From: Paguma larvata
Lineage: Eukaryota; Chordata; Mammalia; Carnivora; Viverridae
NCBI GenBank assembly: GCA_030068075.1
Contig: CM057836.1
Span: forward strand, 65,447,788-65,511,787
Reading direction: 5' to 3'
DNA length: 64,000 nucleotides
The position numbers and the translations under genes are program-made. The notes below the pieces were generated by a model. That model ran no database searches, was not told the DNA's origin, and saw only the letters and a program-made list of their open reading frames with translations. Positions 12,123 to 24,260 of the stretch are shown here, one piece after another; the first letter of the stretch is position 1; the number at the start of each line of letters is the position of its first letter.

Positions 12123-12428
12123 GGCGCCTGGGTGGCTCAGTCAGTTAAGTGTCCAACTTCAGCTCAAGTCATGATCTCACAGTTCGTGGGTTCAAGCCCC
12201 GCATCAGGCTCTGTGTTGACAGCTTGGAGCCTAGAGCCTGCTTCAGATTCTGTGTCCCCCTCTGTTTCTCTGCCCCTCCCCCACTTGAGCTGTGCTGTAT
12301 AACTATAGACTTGTGGAATCACTCTGATGTACACCTAAAACTAATGTAACATTGTATGTCAAGTGTACTTCAGTTAAAAAAAATCTCCCCTCTCTCAAAA
12401 ATAAATATTAAAAACTAATAAAAAATAC
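12123..12428 (+). mobile_element. SINE interrupted by an L1 3'-end segment
   Basis: A normal SINE head and body run to about 12293. An L1 3'-end-like segment of about 80-90 bp (12304-12384) follows. The SINE resumes with CTCCCCTCTCTCAAAAATAAATATT and an A-rich tail. Confidence 0.85.
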
Positions 12429-12559
12429 AGCATAGGGATAAGCACACAGTGTCAGCAATGTTGTCGGGGAGGGCAGTGGAGAGGAGGATTTTATTGGTTA
12501 GAATATTTGGCATAGGGTGGTAATAAAAAGTAAATCGATTTTAGTTGGTTTTCTCGTTT

Positions 12560-12950
12560 TCAGGTTCCCTACACATATGTATCCTCATTGCCTGTACCAG
12601 GCAGATGCTCCCACTGCCCTGCCTGGTGCGCAGCTGTTTGTCCCTGTCCCTGCCACACCCCCAGACTCCAACCACCGGCAGCCTCCTCTTTACCATGCAG
12701 TTCTGAGTTCAGATGTCACCCCCATGGAAACTTCTTCCCTGGCCATCCCATCTGAGGCAGGAAAACCACCTCTACTCCCTTCACAGCATTTACTACTATC
12801 TGAAAATATCTAATTTATCTCCTGTTTGTTTATCACGGGTCTCCCCGCACAAGAAATTGAACATCATCTCTGGCTCACTGCTAAATCCCAGCACCTGGAA
12901 CTGCCGGGCATATACAGTAGGTACCAAACAAATAATTGTAGAACAAATGA
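12560..12950 (+). repeat. L2 LINE 3' region
   Basis: TTCAGATGTCACCCCC...GAAACTTCTTCCCTGGCC...CACAGCATTTACTAC...CCAGCACCTGGAACTGCC...ATACAGTAGGTACC fits the L2 3' region in order. Confidence 0.7.
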
Positions 12951-13015
12951 AAAAGATATACATACATAAATATGGATGCTCACTGCAACAAGATTCATAA
13001 AAGCAAAAAATTGCA

Positions 13016-13220
13016 GGGACATCTGGGTGACTCAGTTGAGCATCCTACCTCAGCATTAGGTAATGATCTCACAGTTCATGAGTTTGAGCCCCACATCGGG
13101 CTCTGTGCTGACAGCTCAGAACCTGGAGCCTGCTTCAGATTCTATGTCTTGCTCTCTCTCCACCTCTCCCCCACTAAGCGCTCTGTCTTGCTCAAAAATA
13201 AGTAAACATGTTTTAAAAAG
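13016..13220 (+). mobile_element. SINE
   Basis: Degenerate head GGGACATCTGGGTGACTC, good middle region and AAAAATAAGTAAACATG tail. Flanked by AAAATTGCA. Confidence 0.88.
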
Positions 13221-13345
13221 CACAAAATTGCAACAATGTGAATATCCAGTAACAGATGAATGATTAAATTATGATAGATGCATACAGTAGAACACTCTGC
13301 AGTGATTTAAAAAGAACATTTTCTGCCATGAAAAGATATCCATGG

Positions 13346-13492
13346 TATTGTAACAGTGTTGTATGGTGACAGATGGTAGCTACACTTGTGGTGAGCACAG
13401 CGTAAGTAAGTATAGACTTGTTGAATCACTCTGATGTACACCTAAAACTAATGTAACATTGTATGTCAACTGTACTTCAGTTAAAAAAAAAT
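13346..13492 (+). mobile_element. L1 3'-end fragment
   Basis: Contains the L1 3' terminal pattern (TGTATGGTGACAGATGG, then GAATCACTCTGATGTACACC, then ACATTGTATGTCAACTGTAC, then A-run). It sits inside older L1-like sequence and nearly duplicates the segment inside the SINE at 12304-12384. Confidence 0.75.
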
Positions 13493-14447
13493 CGACAATA
13501 CACAATACTGTGAAATGTTTAAAAGTTGCAGAACAATATGCATAGCATGATCCCATCTTTATAAATGATAAAGACATAAATGTAACCATATGGGCATATA
13601 TAGTTGTGGGTTTTACAATAAGAGATTATACCATATGTATTTTTAACATATACACATGTTTTCAGACACATAAGAAAAAATGTGTAAGACTATGACATTA
13701 GTAAGGCAGGCAAGGCCTACATCTTTTAGCCTGTATAGTTCTATATCATTTGAATTTTTGGAACACATGTAAACCTTCTGCAAATTAAAAATAACACTTT
13801 TATTTTGTAGTGGCTAGACTGAAATAGGCTTTAAGCTATTGAAAAATTGAGGTATCTTTTTAAAAAATATTTTATGCTCACATATACTTATATAAGTTAA
13901 CTTTAAAATATATAAAAATAAATACTTGGAAAGTATATTTTATTTATATTTTAGAAAGTAATTAATCTCTTGACTGCCAAAACTTGGAAGCAACCAAGAT
14001 GTCTTTCAATAACTAAATGATAAATTTACTGTGGTACATCCATACTGTGAAATATAATTCAGCAATAAAAAGAAATGAGCCAAACCCATAAAATGATAAC
14101 ACCAAGACTGAACCCTAAGGTCTACTGTAGACCTTGTGTGATTACAATGTGTCAATGAAGGTCCATCCTTAGTTTTTTTTTAAAAAAAAAAAAAGCCATT
14201 CTGGTGACTGATAGTGATAATGGGGGAAATTATGTGTGAAGTTATGTGTGGGGGAAGGCATACATGGGAAATTCTTACACCTTCCTCTCAATTTTATCAT
14301 AAACCTAAAACTGCTCTAAAAAAACAAAGTCTTAAAAAAAAGCTTTAAAAAGTCAACATTCCTGTAAATTCTTTAAATTTCTTTAAAATTTAAGCTATAC
14401 AATTATCATCTAACTAAAATCTGTTTTTTTAAATAAATTCCAACCCA

Positions 14448-14450
<3 letters not shown>

Positions 14451-14496
<46 letters not shown>
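14451..14496 (+). repeat. (CA)23 microsatellite
   Basis: A perfect CA dinucleotide run of 46 bp. Confidence 0.98.
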
Positions 14497-14497
<1 letters not shown>

Positions 14498-15949
14498 CAA
14501 AAGAAGGACAGAAGGGAGGAACTTTCAAGCCATGAAAAGACATGGAGAAACCTTGAAAGCCTATTTCCAAATGAAAGAAGCCCATCTGAAAAGACTGAAT
14601 ACTACATGATTCCAACTAGATGACATTGTGGAAAAAAGTGAAACTATGGACGCAGTAAAAACATGACTGACTTACAGGGGTTAGGGGAGTGCGAGGGAGG
14701 AAAAAATAGGTGGAACGTGGGATTTTTAGGGCAGTAAACTTATTGTGTATGATGGTATAATGGTGGGTGTATCAGTCTACATTTGTCAAAACCCACAAAA
14801 TACACATTACAACATAGAGAATGAACTCCAATGTAAACTATAGGCTTTAGTTCACAATAGTATATCAATACTGGCTCATCAATCGTAACGAATGTGCTAC
14901 ACTAACCTAAGATGTTCATAATATAGAAGAAAATGGGCGTGGGGTGGGGGCAGAGGTGACGGAATGTAGGGGAACTCTACTTTCTGACTCAACTTCTCTG
15001 TAAACATAAAACTTCTCTTAAAAATAAAACCTATTGATTGTTTAAGAGCTCGTTACTACTGCATTATACGTTTCTTAAATACGATTATTTTACTAAATTC
15101 ACATATCTAAAATGTAAACTTTAAAGCAAAACCATGGATTTAAGTAGTTTTAATACAGATGCTATATTCCAATGGAAAATAAATGACTTAGTATTTGAGG
15201 TCTTGAACCTGATGTGAGAACTCCAACTCCCATGTCGATATTTTTGTCAAGTTTCTAATTTCCCAATGGAATGATTTACCTCAATCAGGCCACACTAAAA
15301 TTTTTTCCCGAAATTATAGCTCCCAATGAATTTCTGTCTCTTAGAAATGTCGGAGTCTTCTGTATTTCAATAGAACATGTAACAGAAAACACACCCACAC
15401 TCACACCCACACCCATACTCACACAGAACAAAGAAACTTTCTTTAAAATCCCATCTAATTGTAAAAGAAAGCTTGATGAATAAGGCATAAAAAATATTAG
15501 CTCAGTGCTTTGAGATTCTCAGATGAAAAAAGAAAAACTGGTAATTCTGGTTGCATAGAAATTCATGCCACTAATGGTCTGCCTGAGAACAGTTATTTTT
15601 TTTTATTTTAAATAACTTTGAATCTGATACTACCTAATTGTTTACAAAATCCATTGCTTCATTCCAATCCACTGCTGTTCCAACTAGAAATTCAAAACAG
15701 TGGCATTTCATAGTGAAAGCAGAATGCTGTTAAAATCCATATTTCATGCAAATGCTAAATATCTGTGGAAGAGATAAACATGACTATTTGGTGAATATGC
15801 CTCTATTCTACTTCTAACCCTTAATATGTGGACATATTTTAAGTAAGAACCAGAGAATCTCAGTTGGACAGGACTTATGAGTCACCTGCACTAACCTACC
15901 ATCCAATGAGTTAGATCTACCACACTCTTGACTTGTCTGATATCTACAC

Positions 15950-16175
15950 CACCAGTTGATGCTCTTTCTGTAAAGGGACAGATGGTAAATATTTGAGGCT
16001 TTGTGGTCATCCATTCTCTGTTACAATCGCTAACTCTCCCAATGTAACACAGAAGCAACAGCAGACAAAACATGAATGAGTGGGCATTACTGTGCTCCAA
16101 TAAACCTTTATTCACAAAACAGGCAATAGGCCAGGTCTGGTCTGAAGGCCACAGTATGCCCATCCCTGATGGAGA
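15950..16175 (+). repeat. Mammalian DNA-transposon-like repeat, family not certain
   Basis: TTTCTGTAAAGGGACAGATGG, TTTGAGGCTTTGTGG, CTCCAATAAACCTTTATTC and AGGTCTGGTCTGAAGGCC follow a widespread hAT-like MITE whose RepeatMasker name I cannot fix from memory. Confidence 0.65.
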
Positions 16176-16681
16176 CCACTCCTAGGTATTGACAAAATTC
16201 AATTAGATATATTAGATGCCTTTACAGGAAAATTCTTTGTCAAGGCAAACTGAAATAAACAAATTCACCCATTTCTATAAGCAAAAGTATCACCTTCTAG
16301 AACAACAAAGAAGACTTATCTTTTTCCATGTATTAGCCCTTCAAACACTTGAAGTATACTATCATGATTCTTTTCTCTAGTCTAAATACCTTCAATGCCT
16401 TCAAGCATTACCTATATTGTTACATTGTTTTCCAGACTACTTGATCACCCTCTTGAGTACATATTCCAGCCCATCAATGATGCTTTCAAGTGCAAAGTAC
16501 AGATACATGACATATGGTTTTAAAAATACATAGCAATCCATTTGTAATTTCAATTTTAGAATTTGGCTCACTGTGTCCAAATGCAAATGTTTTACTTTTT
16601 TGTGTTTGAGGGTTTTTTTTTTACAGAATTATCCTTTGGTTTTTAAGAAAAATATATTTTGTATAGATTTAGTCCAAAGTT

Positions 16682-16793
16682 CATGCTCAACTGTGCACTG
16701 ATAACATGCAGCCTGCTTGGGATTCTCTTTCTCCTTCTCTCTCTGTCCCTTCCGCACTCACACTCTCTCAAATAAATAAGCTTAGAAAAAAAG
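16682..16793 (+). mobile_element. 5'-truncated SINE
   Basis: Only the 3' half is present: GCCTGCTTGGGATTCTC, CT-rich body, AAATAAATAAGC tail. Related flanks AAGTTCATGCTCAA and AAGGTTTATGCTCAA suggest an inserted truncated copy. Confidence 0.75.
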
Positions 16794-16907
16794 GTTTATG
16801 CTCAAAACTATAACTCTATACATTAATTTTAAATGATTACCAAGAAACAGGAAATATTTTTATTTAATTTGGGGAGAAAAAAGTAGGTTTAACGAAACAG
16901 TAGACTC

Positions 16908-17137
16908 GGGGACACCTGGGTGGCACAGTTCATTAAACGTCTGACCCTTGTTCTCAGCTCAGGTCATGATCTCACAGTTTGTGAGATGGAGCACAGCACC
17001 GAGTTGGGCTCTGTGCTGACAGTGTGTAGAGCCTGCTGGGGATTCCCTCTCTCCCTCACTCTCTGGCTTTTCTTTGCTCTCTCTCTCTGTCTCTCTCAAA
17101 ATAAATAAACTTTAAAACAAAAATAAACATAAAACAA
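16908..17137 (+). mobile_element. SINE
   Basis: GGGGACACCTGGGTGGC head, CAGGTCATGATCTCACAG, CT-rich body, AAAATAAATAAAC tail. Flanks ACAGTAGACTC and ACAATAGACTC look like a duplicated target. Confidence 0.92.
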
Positions 17138-17954
17138 TAGACTCAAATGGTTTCTATGTCTCAAAAAATGTTGGCAAATCTCACCACCACAATTGGAATC
17201 ATATAGTGCAATTTGCAAAAGAAAGCCATCAGTCATTCTCTCTGAGCAAATGAAACACAGAAGGGGAAGAAAATACACACATCTGCAGCGTGTCCCGGGA
17301 TCTGCTGGCGCCTCTCCAAGAACAGAGCAGAGCTGCTACAATCGTAGCCTGGCCACCTCTAAATGAGGGTCCCTGTTGAATTCTGCATTTCAATAACTTG
17401 AGATGAAACCACACCCCTGTTTTTAAAGACAATTTAATTCTGATTTTCTGACATCATGGCGCTCTTAAATAAATAAATAAATAAAGCTCTTTAACAACCA
17501 GAAGAAAGCAAGGCAATATTTATTTCACTATAATAAACCACATGTAGTCTGACCTTGCCACCTATTTCTGTAACTTCTCTTTACTGTGGTTTAATTTTCT
17601 AATAATTCAGGACTTTAAACAGCATATTGCGCATAGTAGATGCTAGAGGAATAAACTCACTCTCTACCATCTAAACATTTTTATTTGTAATGGCATTCCG
17701 ATTTATAATGTTGGTTGAGCTTGATTTACATTCTCTGCTGTGTGCTTCCTGCTTGCCTCTCATCACAAAAGCTCTCCCTGGTAATCCCATCCATGTACAC
17801 AACTTCAAATACTATCCACAGACTGACAACCACCAAATTTATTTCTCTAGCCCAGTTTCTCTGCAGGGATGACCCATATACCCAAGGGCCTAGTGGCATT
17901 TCCACCTGGCCAGCCCAACTGCCACTAGAAGAACATGTGCAGAGATGGGTCACC

Positions 17955-18085
17955 TAATGACGGCAAATGTTTACTTATTCTTTATTCTGTGCCAGGCTCT
18001 GTGCCAAGCGCTTTCTGTGGATTTTCTCACCTACTCTTCACAGTACAATTAAACACTCAGGTTTATCTCCTTTTACCTGAAACCC
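17955..18085 (-). repeat. MIR fragment
   Basis: TCTGTGCCAGGCTCTGTGCCAAGCGCTTTC...CTCACCTACTCTTCACAG is reverse MIR core/3' text. Confidence 0.6.
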
Positions 18086-18108
18086 CATTAAAATTTATGA
18101 TTGCATCA

Positions 18109-18289
18109 GGGCACCTGGGTGGCTGAGTCAGTTAAGCATCCAACTTTGGCTTAGGTCATGATCTCACAGTATGTGAGTTCAAGCCCCACATCAGGCTCTG
18201 CCCTGTCAGGTCACAGTCTGTTTCAGATCTCTGTTCTCCTGTCTCTCTATCTCAAAAATAAATAAAACATTTAAAAAATAAAATAAAAT
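18109..18289 (+). mobile_element. SINE
   Basis: GGGCACCTGGGTGGCTGAG head, GGTCATGATCTCACAG, shortened body, CAAAAATAAATAAAACATT tail. Confidence 0.92.
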
Positions 18290-18299
18290 GACAGAATCA

Positions 18300-18800
18300 A
18301 AATACAAAAAATGTAGCAGACATCGTTCATTGCCTACCCACTACCCGTGGCCCTCCCCTTCTATTCCTGGCCAAGAGAACACCAATTTTGTTCAGGCAAT
18401 CAATATGCCAAACCAATTTCCCAGGCTTCTTTGAGGCAAGGAATATTTATATGACCCTATATAAGCCAATGAAACAACCGCAGATGTAAGTTTGGGCAAG
18501 TTTGGGGAAAGCAACACAACCATTATCCCTTCTTGCCTTCTTCAGGCCTTAATTATGGATATTCTTTGCAGCTGCACTTTCCCTTTTTTTGACCACAAAG
18601 CAAAGACTGAGCAAATCCCAGAGACATTGACCCTGATACCACTGAGCTACTGAACCAAGGCCAGTAACCATCTACCTCCAGACTTCTTGTTACCAAGAAA
18701 AATGAACCCACTTGTTTTACCCTTTCTAAGTTCTGCTTTTCTATTAACGTGCAGCTGAAAATTGTTCCAGCTACTATGGAACTATAACCTGAGCAAGAGA
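18300..18800. repeat. Possible old interspersed repeat, unnamed
   Basis: GTAGCAGACATCGTTC...CCCAGGCTTCTTTGAGGC...AAGCCAATGAAAC resembles a dispersed repeat. A block at 31270-31510 (GTGGCAGACACTGCTAG...GAGTGGCCCATGAG) has a similar opening. Family is not known to me. Confidence 0.35.
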
Positions 18801-19063
18801 TGTCAATAAATTAGAAGGAAAGTAGATGGAGGATAATTGACTACACAGAAAAATAAAAGATGCTTCAGCCTAAGTGCCTGCAGAACCAAAAACAAGGAGA
18901 AGTAAGTCAGCTTACCTCATGACTCCACACAGGACTTGGGATCTAGAGACACCAGGAAGGAAAGACAAGACCTGCAGATTTAACATTTGGGAGGTTTCCC
19001 AACAAAAACACCATCTCTCCCCCGGAATTTATGGAAAATTTCCTTAAAAGTCTGCCTATTCTT

Positions 19064-19282
19064 GGGGCGCTTGTGTGGCTAAGTCGGTTAAGCATCCGAC
19101 TTCGGCTCAGGTCATGACCTCTCAGTTCATGGGTTTGAGCCCCGCACTGGGCTCAGTGCTGACAGCTGAGAGCCTGGGGCCTGCTTCAGATTCTGTGTCT
19201 CCCTCTCTCTGCCCCTCCACCACTCACGTTTTGTCTCCCTCTCTCTCAAAAATAAATAAACATTAAAATAAAATTTTTAAAG
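19064..19282 (+). mobile_element. SINE
   Basis: GGGGCGCTTGTGTGGCTAAG head and an otherwise well-kept body and tail. Flanks CCTATTCTTGG and GTTTATTCTTGG suggest a target duplication. Confidence 0.92.
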
Positions 19283-19339
19283 TATGTTTATTCTTGGCTG
19301 TCTGTTTATATTTATGAGTAAGTTACTGAAAATATAGTC

Positions 19340-20360
19340 GTAAGGAAAATGCAAACAAACAAACAAAAAAACAAGGAAAGGCAAGGAGGGGTGACAGAAG
19401 AGGAAACAGAAACAATGCAAAAAGCAGAAGAAAACAAAATTTAAAAATGCACACAATACCATCAGGGAGATCTGAAAAAAAAAAAAAAAACAAGAACAAG
19501 ACGCTATGAAGCAGACACAAAATATCGTAGCAGAAACAAAATTAATCACAAAGCTGGAAGACAAAGTTGAGACAGTTTCCAGATAGTAAAATTTGGAAGC
19601 TAAGAGAGAAAGAAAAAAAGAAAGAAAGAAAGAAAAGAAAATCAGAGGATGATGTCCACACCCAAGTTTTAGAAGAGCAGAACCAAAAGGAGGGCAGGGA
19701 AAAAAATTTTCAAAGACAAAAATTCTCCTCCGAGAGCCCAGCATTTCCAATGAAATTAAAACATGCTCTCGGGCAGATGACTGAAATGCAGAAAGAGAGG
19801 GATACACTGAATATCTAAAACGCTTTCTGAGGAAAATAAACAGATAAATTTCTAATCCCTGGTATGAGACTGACATCAAATCTCGCGACAGCCTTATAAT
19901 AAGTCATAGAGCTATGCCTTCAAAATCCTGAGTGGGTGACGATTTCGGGGCTTGGAATTTTAAAACTCGAACAATCCATCAAGTAGAAGTGCAAATGAAG
20001 GCAAACAAGGGTACAAACTTTTTGTCTCTCTCATATTTTCCTTGTGAAACTCGTGGAGAATTAGACTTCAACAAAGAAAGGAATAAGTCAAAGAAAATGA
20101 AAATATGATCGAGAAAACAGGAACCCACTCCACAGGAAAGGGACAAAGGGAAGCACGAGAATGAAGGCTGTCCAGCAGGCACAGAGCCAGAGGGAGAAGA
20201 CAAGCCTCAGGGAAAGTGTGACAGACTTTGCACTCTGACATTTGGAGATAGGTCTGCTGTAGAGTTTAGAAAAATATATTGATGGGTATGTACAGTTTCT
20301 GTTAGAGAAAAATAGTAAAAGTCTTAGATTCAACAATGTGAAACTGCTGTTTTGAAGCTC
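19340..20360 (+). repeat. Possible old L1/HAL1 ORF1-like sequence
   Basis: A-rich text such as AATCACAAAGCTGGAAGACAAAG and ACTGAAATGCAGAAAGAG resembles decayed L1/HAL1 ORF1 coiled-coil coding sequence. The minus-strand 200-codon ORF opposite to it is T/C-rich shadow. Confidence 0.35.
19600..19640 (+). repeat. (GAAA)n purine-rich repeat
   Basis: Interrupted GAAA units. The complementary T/C-rich strand gives a chance 200-codon open frame. Confidence 0.85.
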
Positions 20361-21237
20361 AAAATTTTGTCAAACATTTGGCAGTTTATATTGTTCCACC
20401 TAACTTACAGGTGCAGGAAATTCGCTTTAATACTCTAACAATGAGAAAAGTAAAAGAAAAGTTAGAGGAATATGTGAAATAAGAATGCCAGAAATTGTTA
20501 TTAAAACCAGGTAACAGACACATGGCGTTCATCGTCCCATTCTCTCTATTCATGGATCTGCTTGAAAATCCCTTAATAAAAAGCAATTAAAAAAAAGACG
20601 ACAGCAAAATGTACAAAATTTCAATAATGTTTGAGACAGCTGGAAGAAGTTTCACTCAGCAACAGTCAGATGAAATCCGGTTAAAGAACCACGGGATCCA
20701 GAAAAGAAAAGTCAGTGCAAGAGCCCATCTACACTAGCACTTCACTCACAATGGGGCAGGAACCGTCGCGAATGTCTCGCATCCCCCTGCCATCCCTTCT
20801 TTTCTGCACTGACTCCACTGATTCCAGGACTGAATCGTGCAACCAAACAGTACTCCTCAAAGCTGTTACAATTCCTTAGACCCACAATCGAATAAGACAA
20901 CCATTTCTCAGTGCCCATCAATTTCCTTCCAGCTCATTTCTCGTTTTGTCCGAACTAGGGTTCAGGATTCATCATTCTATTCACACTCCTGTAAATGCCC
21001 TCAAACCCTGCTCTCTCACTTCTGCTCCTCACAGCTGGATGAACCCCACTTCATGCCTGCACTACATATGTATCCAGAGAACTAAGTCTTATGGGAGAAA
21101 ATCATCTAAACCAACTGACGGGCTTAAAGAAATTTAAAAACCTAGAAAATCTGGATAATTTCTTAGGAAAACATAAATGAATCTGGGGAAAGTGGAAAAT
21201 TCAAACATACCAATTACAATAGATTAGATGGGGGTGG

Positions 21238-21437
21238 GGGGCACCTGGGTGGCTAGGTCTGTTGAGCTACTGACTCTTGATTTCAGCTCAGATCATGATC
21301 CCATGATCGTGGGATCGAGCCCTATGTCAGGCTCCACATTAAGTGTGGAGTTTGCTTGGGATTCTCTCTCTCTCTCCCTCTGCTCCTCTACCCTAATGGC
21401 ACACACTCTTTCTAAAATAAAAAAAATAATAATAATA
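21238..21437 (+). mobile_element. SINE inserted in old L1
   Basis: GGGGCACCTGGGTGGCTAGG head, ATCATGATCCCATG, CT-rich body and AATAATAATAAT tail. It interrupts old L1 ORF2-like sequence. Confidence 0.9.
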
Positions 21438-22189
21438 AGAGAAAGAAAAACAACCAAAAAAAATTGGAAAGGTGTTTAGTAGCCCACCACTGAGAAGGTA
21501 CCAGGACCAACTTGCTTCAGCTAACTTAGTAACAGAAATTCCAATATTATTCAAGTTATTCCAGAATGAAGGAAAAAATGGAAAATTTCCTAATACATTT
21601 TATGAGCCAACAAAATTTTAACACCAAACCTAATATAGTAAAAAAAATTTTAATTTCCCTCTTATAAATATGGATGCAAACCATAATCCCTCTTATAAAT
21701 ATGGATGCAAAAGTTCTAAATAAAATATTGACAAGTAATATTCAGCTAGGATTCAAAAGAATAACACTCCATGACCAATCAGAGTTTAATTCAAGGAATC
21801 TAAGAGTGAAATTCGATGCAATAAAGTACATTTAAGGAAAATCAACAGCAAACTATTCTACTTGGTGAAGCAAAATCACTTCAAATACAATCAGACAGGG
21901 ATGCCCACTATTGCTATTATCCAACATTGTCTTGATGGGTCTGGCAAATGAAATGAAGAAAAGATACATTAGTTTTGCTAATTACACATTTATGTACTTA
22001 CAAAATCCAATAACTATAGTTTACCTCCCGCCCAAAAAAAACTTAGTAGAATTAATGAGAATATTTGATAAGGTAACTCCGATATAAGATAAATATACAA
22101 AAGTCACTAAGCTTTCCCTATTATAGCATGGGAAACAGACATGAGAAAAATATTCCATACACAATCACGAAAAAGGCAATAAAATATTG

Positions 22190-22553
22190 TTATAGAATGA
22201 ATGTGTCCCCTCCCCCCAATTCACATGTTGATGCGTAACCCCCAGAATGATGGTATTTGGACGTGGGGCTTTGGGGAGGTAGTTAGATCATGAGGGTGGA
22301 CACCTCATGAATGGGACTGGTGCCCCTATAAAAGAAACCAGAGAGCTGGCTAGCTCTCTTTCTGCTGTATGAGGACAGACTGAGAAGTTGGTAGGCTACA
22401 ACCCAGTCAGGGCTCTCACCAGAACCTGACAATGCTGGCAGCCTAATCTCAGACTTCCAGCCTTTAGAACTGTGAGAAATAAGGTTCTGTTGTTTATAAA
22501 CCACCCAGTCTATGGGACTTCATTACAGCAGTCCAAACTGACTAACACAAAGA
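22190..22553 (+). mobile_element. MST-like MaLR solo LTR
   Basis: TGTTATAGAATGAATGTGTCCCC start, ATGGTATTTGGACGTGG, ATCATGAGGGTGG, ACTGTGAGAAATAAGG and GACTAACACA end follow the MaLR (MST/MLT1-type) LTR layout. No internal region is present. Confidence 0.85.
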
Positions 22554-22944
22554 CTTAGGAAAAGAGTTAGCAGGGAAAACACAAAATCTTTACGATGATA
22601 ACCATAAAACTTATGGAAGGGTAAATTTAAAAATCTGAGAAAATGAAAAGATACCCATATTCTTAGATGGGAAAATTTAGTATCAATTCTCTTAGTATCA
22701 TAAAAGTGTGGAATTAAAAAGCAAGTAAAATATGGGCTTCTAAAAGAGATAAGGAATATTAGGTAAAAGCTAAAGAAATCTGAATAAACTACGAATAGAT
22801 CACTACTGGTTCATTAATTGTAAATATGTATCATACTAATATAAAATTTTAATAGGAGAAAGTGGGTGAGAAATATATGGAAACTCTTGGTAATATCTTT
22901 ACAATTTTTCAGTAAATCTAAAATTTCTAAAATATAAAGTTTTT

Positions 22945-23038
22945 CTTAAGTAATCTCTATCCCCAGTGTGGGGCTCGAACTCACATCCCTGAGATCAAGA
23001 GTTGCATGCTCTACTGACAGAGTCAGCCAGGCACCCCT
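22945..23038 (-). mobile_element. Short carnivore SINE subfamily, antisense
   Basis: TAAGTAATCTCTATCCCCAG, GGGGCTCGAACTCAC and GAGTCAGCCAGGCACCCC form the tRNA-like part only, without the CT-rich body. This is a different, shorter SINE type ending GTAGAGATTACTTA. Confidence 0.85.
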
Positions 23039-24260
23039 AAAGTTTATTTTTAAAAGCATATTTGTAAGACAATGGGGGAAGTTTTTTTTAAAAAAACAAA
23101 TATAATTCCAATTAAATGGATAAAAGTATCTTAAAGTTTAGAGAGAAAATAAATGCCCAAGAAAGCAAATAAATGAATGAAAAAAAAAGTGAAGGGAAAT
23201 AACCTATAGCCAGTATAATTAAATCAATATAGAGTATTAGTCTAGGAATAGATAAACAGATCTATTAAGCGAAGAGAACAGAACCCAGAATCCAGAAATA
23301 GAATCCAGTTGATATGTGATTTTAATATATGATAAAAATTATTTCAATTTGATGGGGAAGGAGCAATTATTTAATAATAGTACTGGTGCAACTGGCTATT
23401 ACATTATGGTAGAAAATAGTCTCCAGTCTCATATTCTAAGTAAAACACAAATTCCAGATGCAATAAATGCTTAACGCAATAAATACAGCATCAAAAAGGT
23501 AGAAGGAAACCTAGGGAATGACATCTATGATCTGTTTCTTAACCAGAAAGAAAAGATAACTATATGTGAGTTTATAAAAATTAAAAACAATTCACATTGT
23601 TTTTAAAAAAAACTATCACAAATAAACAAAAGTAACGAATAGGCAAAGGATAGAACTGGGAAAATACTTGCAAAAGAGATTACAGATAATGAGTTCATAA
23701 TCATTACCAATATACAAAGAGCTCTTAAACATTGGCAAGAGACACGCAGCCTCACAAATGGGTGAAGGATGTGAAAGGGAGATAGTTCACGAGAACAAAC
23801 CCACATAGCCACAAGCATGAACACGCTCAAAATAACCAGTAATTAGAGAAATGCAAATTACAGTGAAAAAATACCATATCACTCTACACTCAACCAGATA
23901 AAAGAAAAATTAGACAGCAATAATACCAATTGCCACAGGATGAAGAGAAAAAAATGTAAATTGTTTACAGCTGTTTTGAAAAGCAGTCTGACAAATATTT
24001 TTAAAGTTAATAGGACACAGACACGTCAACCAACGAACTGCACTTCTGGGAATCTATCTCCCAAAAATAAAATCACCAGTAAAATGTTTATTACAGCATT
24101 GCTCTTATTGGAAAAAAAAGAGAGAAAGAGAGGGAAACAAAATGAATTCTCAGCAATAAGATAATAAATAATTGTGCACTAACACTGTCAATTATTAAGC
24201 AGCCATTAAAAAGAATGAATTGAAGCTCTACCATCTGACTTAGACAGATTTTCTGGGATG

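Larger units (their letters stand above)
13224..15040 (+). mobile_element. Old mammalian L1 3' ends (several fragments)
   Basis: Contains repeated L1 3' landmarks: GTGAATATCCAGTAAC near 13240, AAATATAATTCAGCAATAAA near 14050, CTAAAACTGCTCTAAAA near 14305, and TATATCAATACTGGCTCATC with TAAACATAAAACTTCTC near 14860-15015. The (CA)n tract lies between pieces. Confidence 0.65.
21095..24240 (+). mobile_element. Old degraded L1 (ORF2 to 3' region), split by younger insertions
   Basis: Fragments read as ORF2: TATAAATATGGATGCAAA...ATAAAATATTGAC, GGGATGCCCACTATTGC, then RNase-H-proximal and C-terminal text (TGGCAAGAGACACGCAG, AGAGAAATGCAAATTAC). The reading frame is fully decayed. A SINE (21238), an MST-like LTR (22190) and a short SINE (22945) interrupt it. 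It could be more than one element. Confidence 0.7.

Noticed and set aside
19277..19879. 200-codon minus-strand ORF, longest frame outside L1
   Set aside because: It is a T/C-rich shadow of A-rich plus-strand sequence with Phe/Ser/Leu runs, crosses a SINE end and has no domain or splice context.
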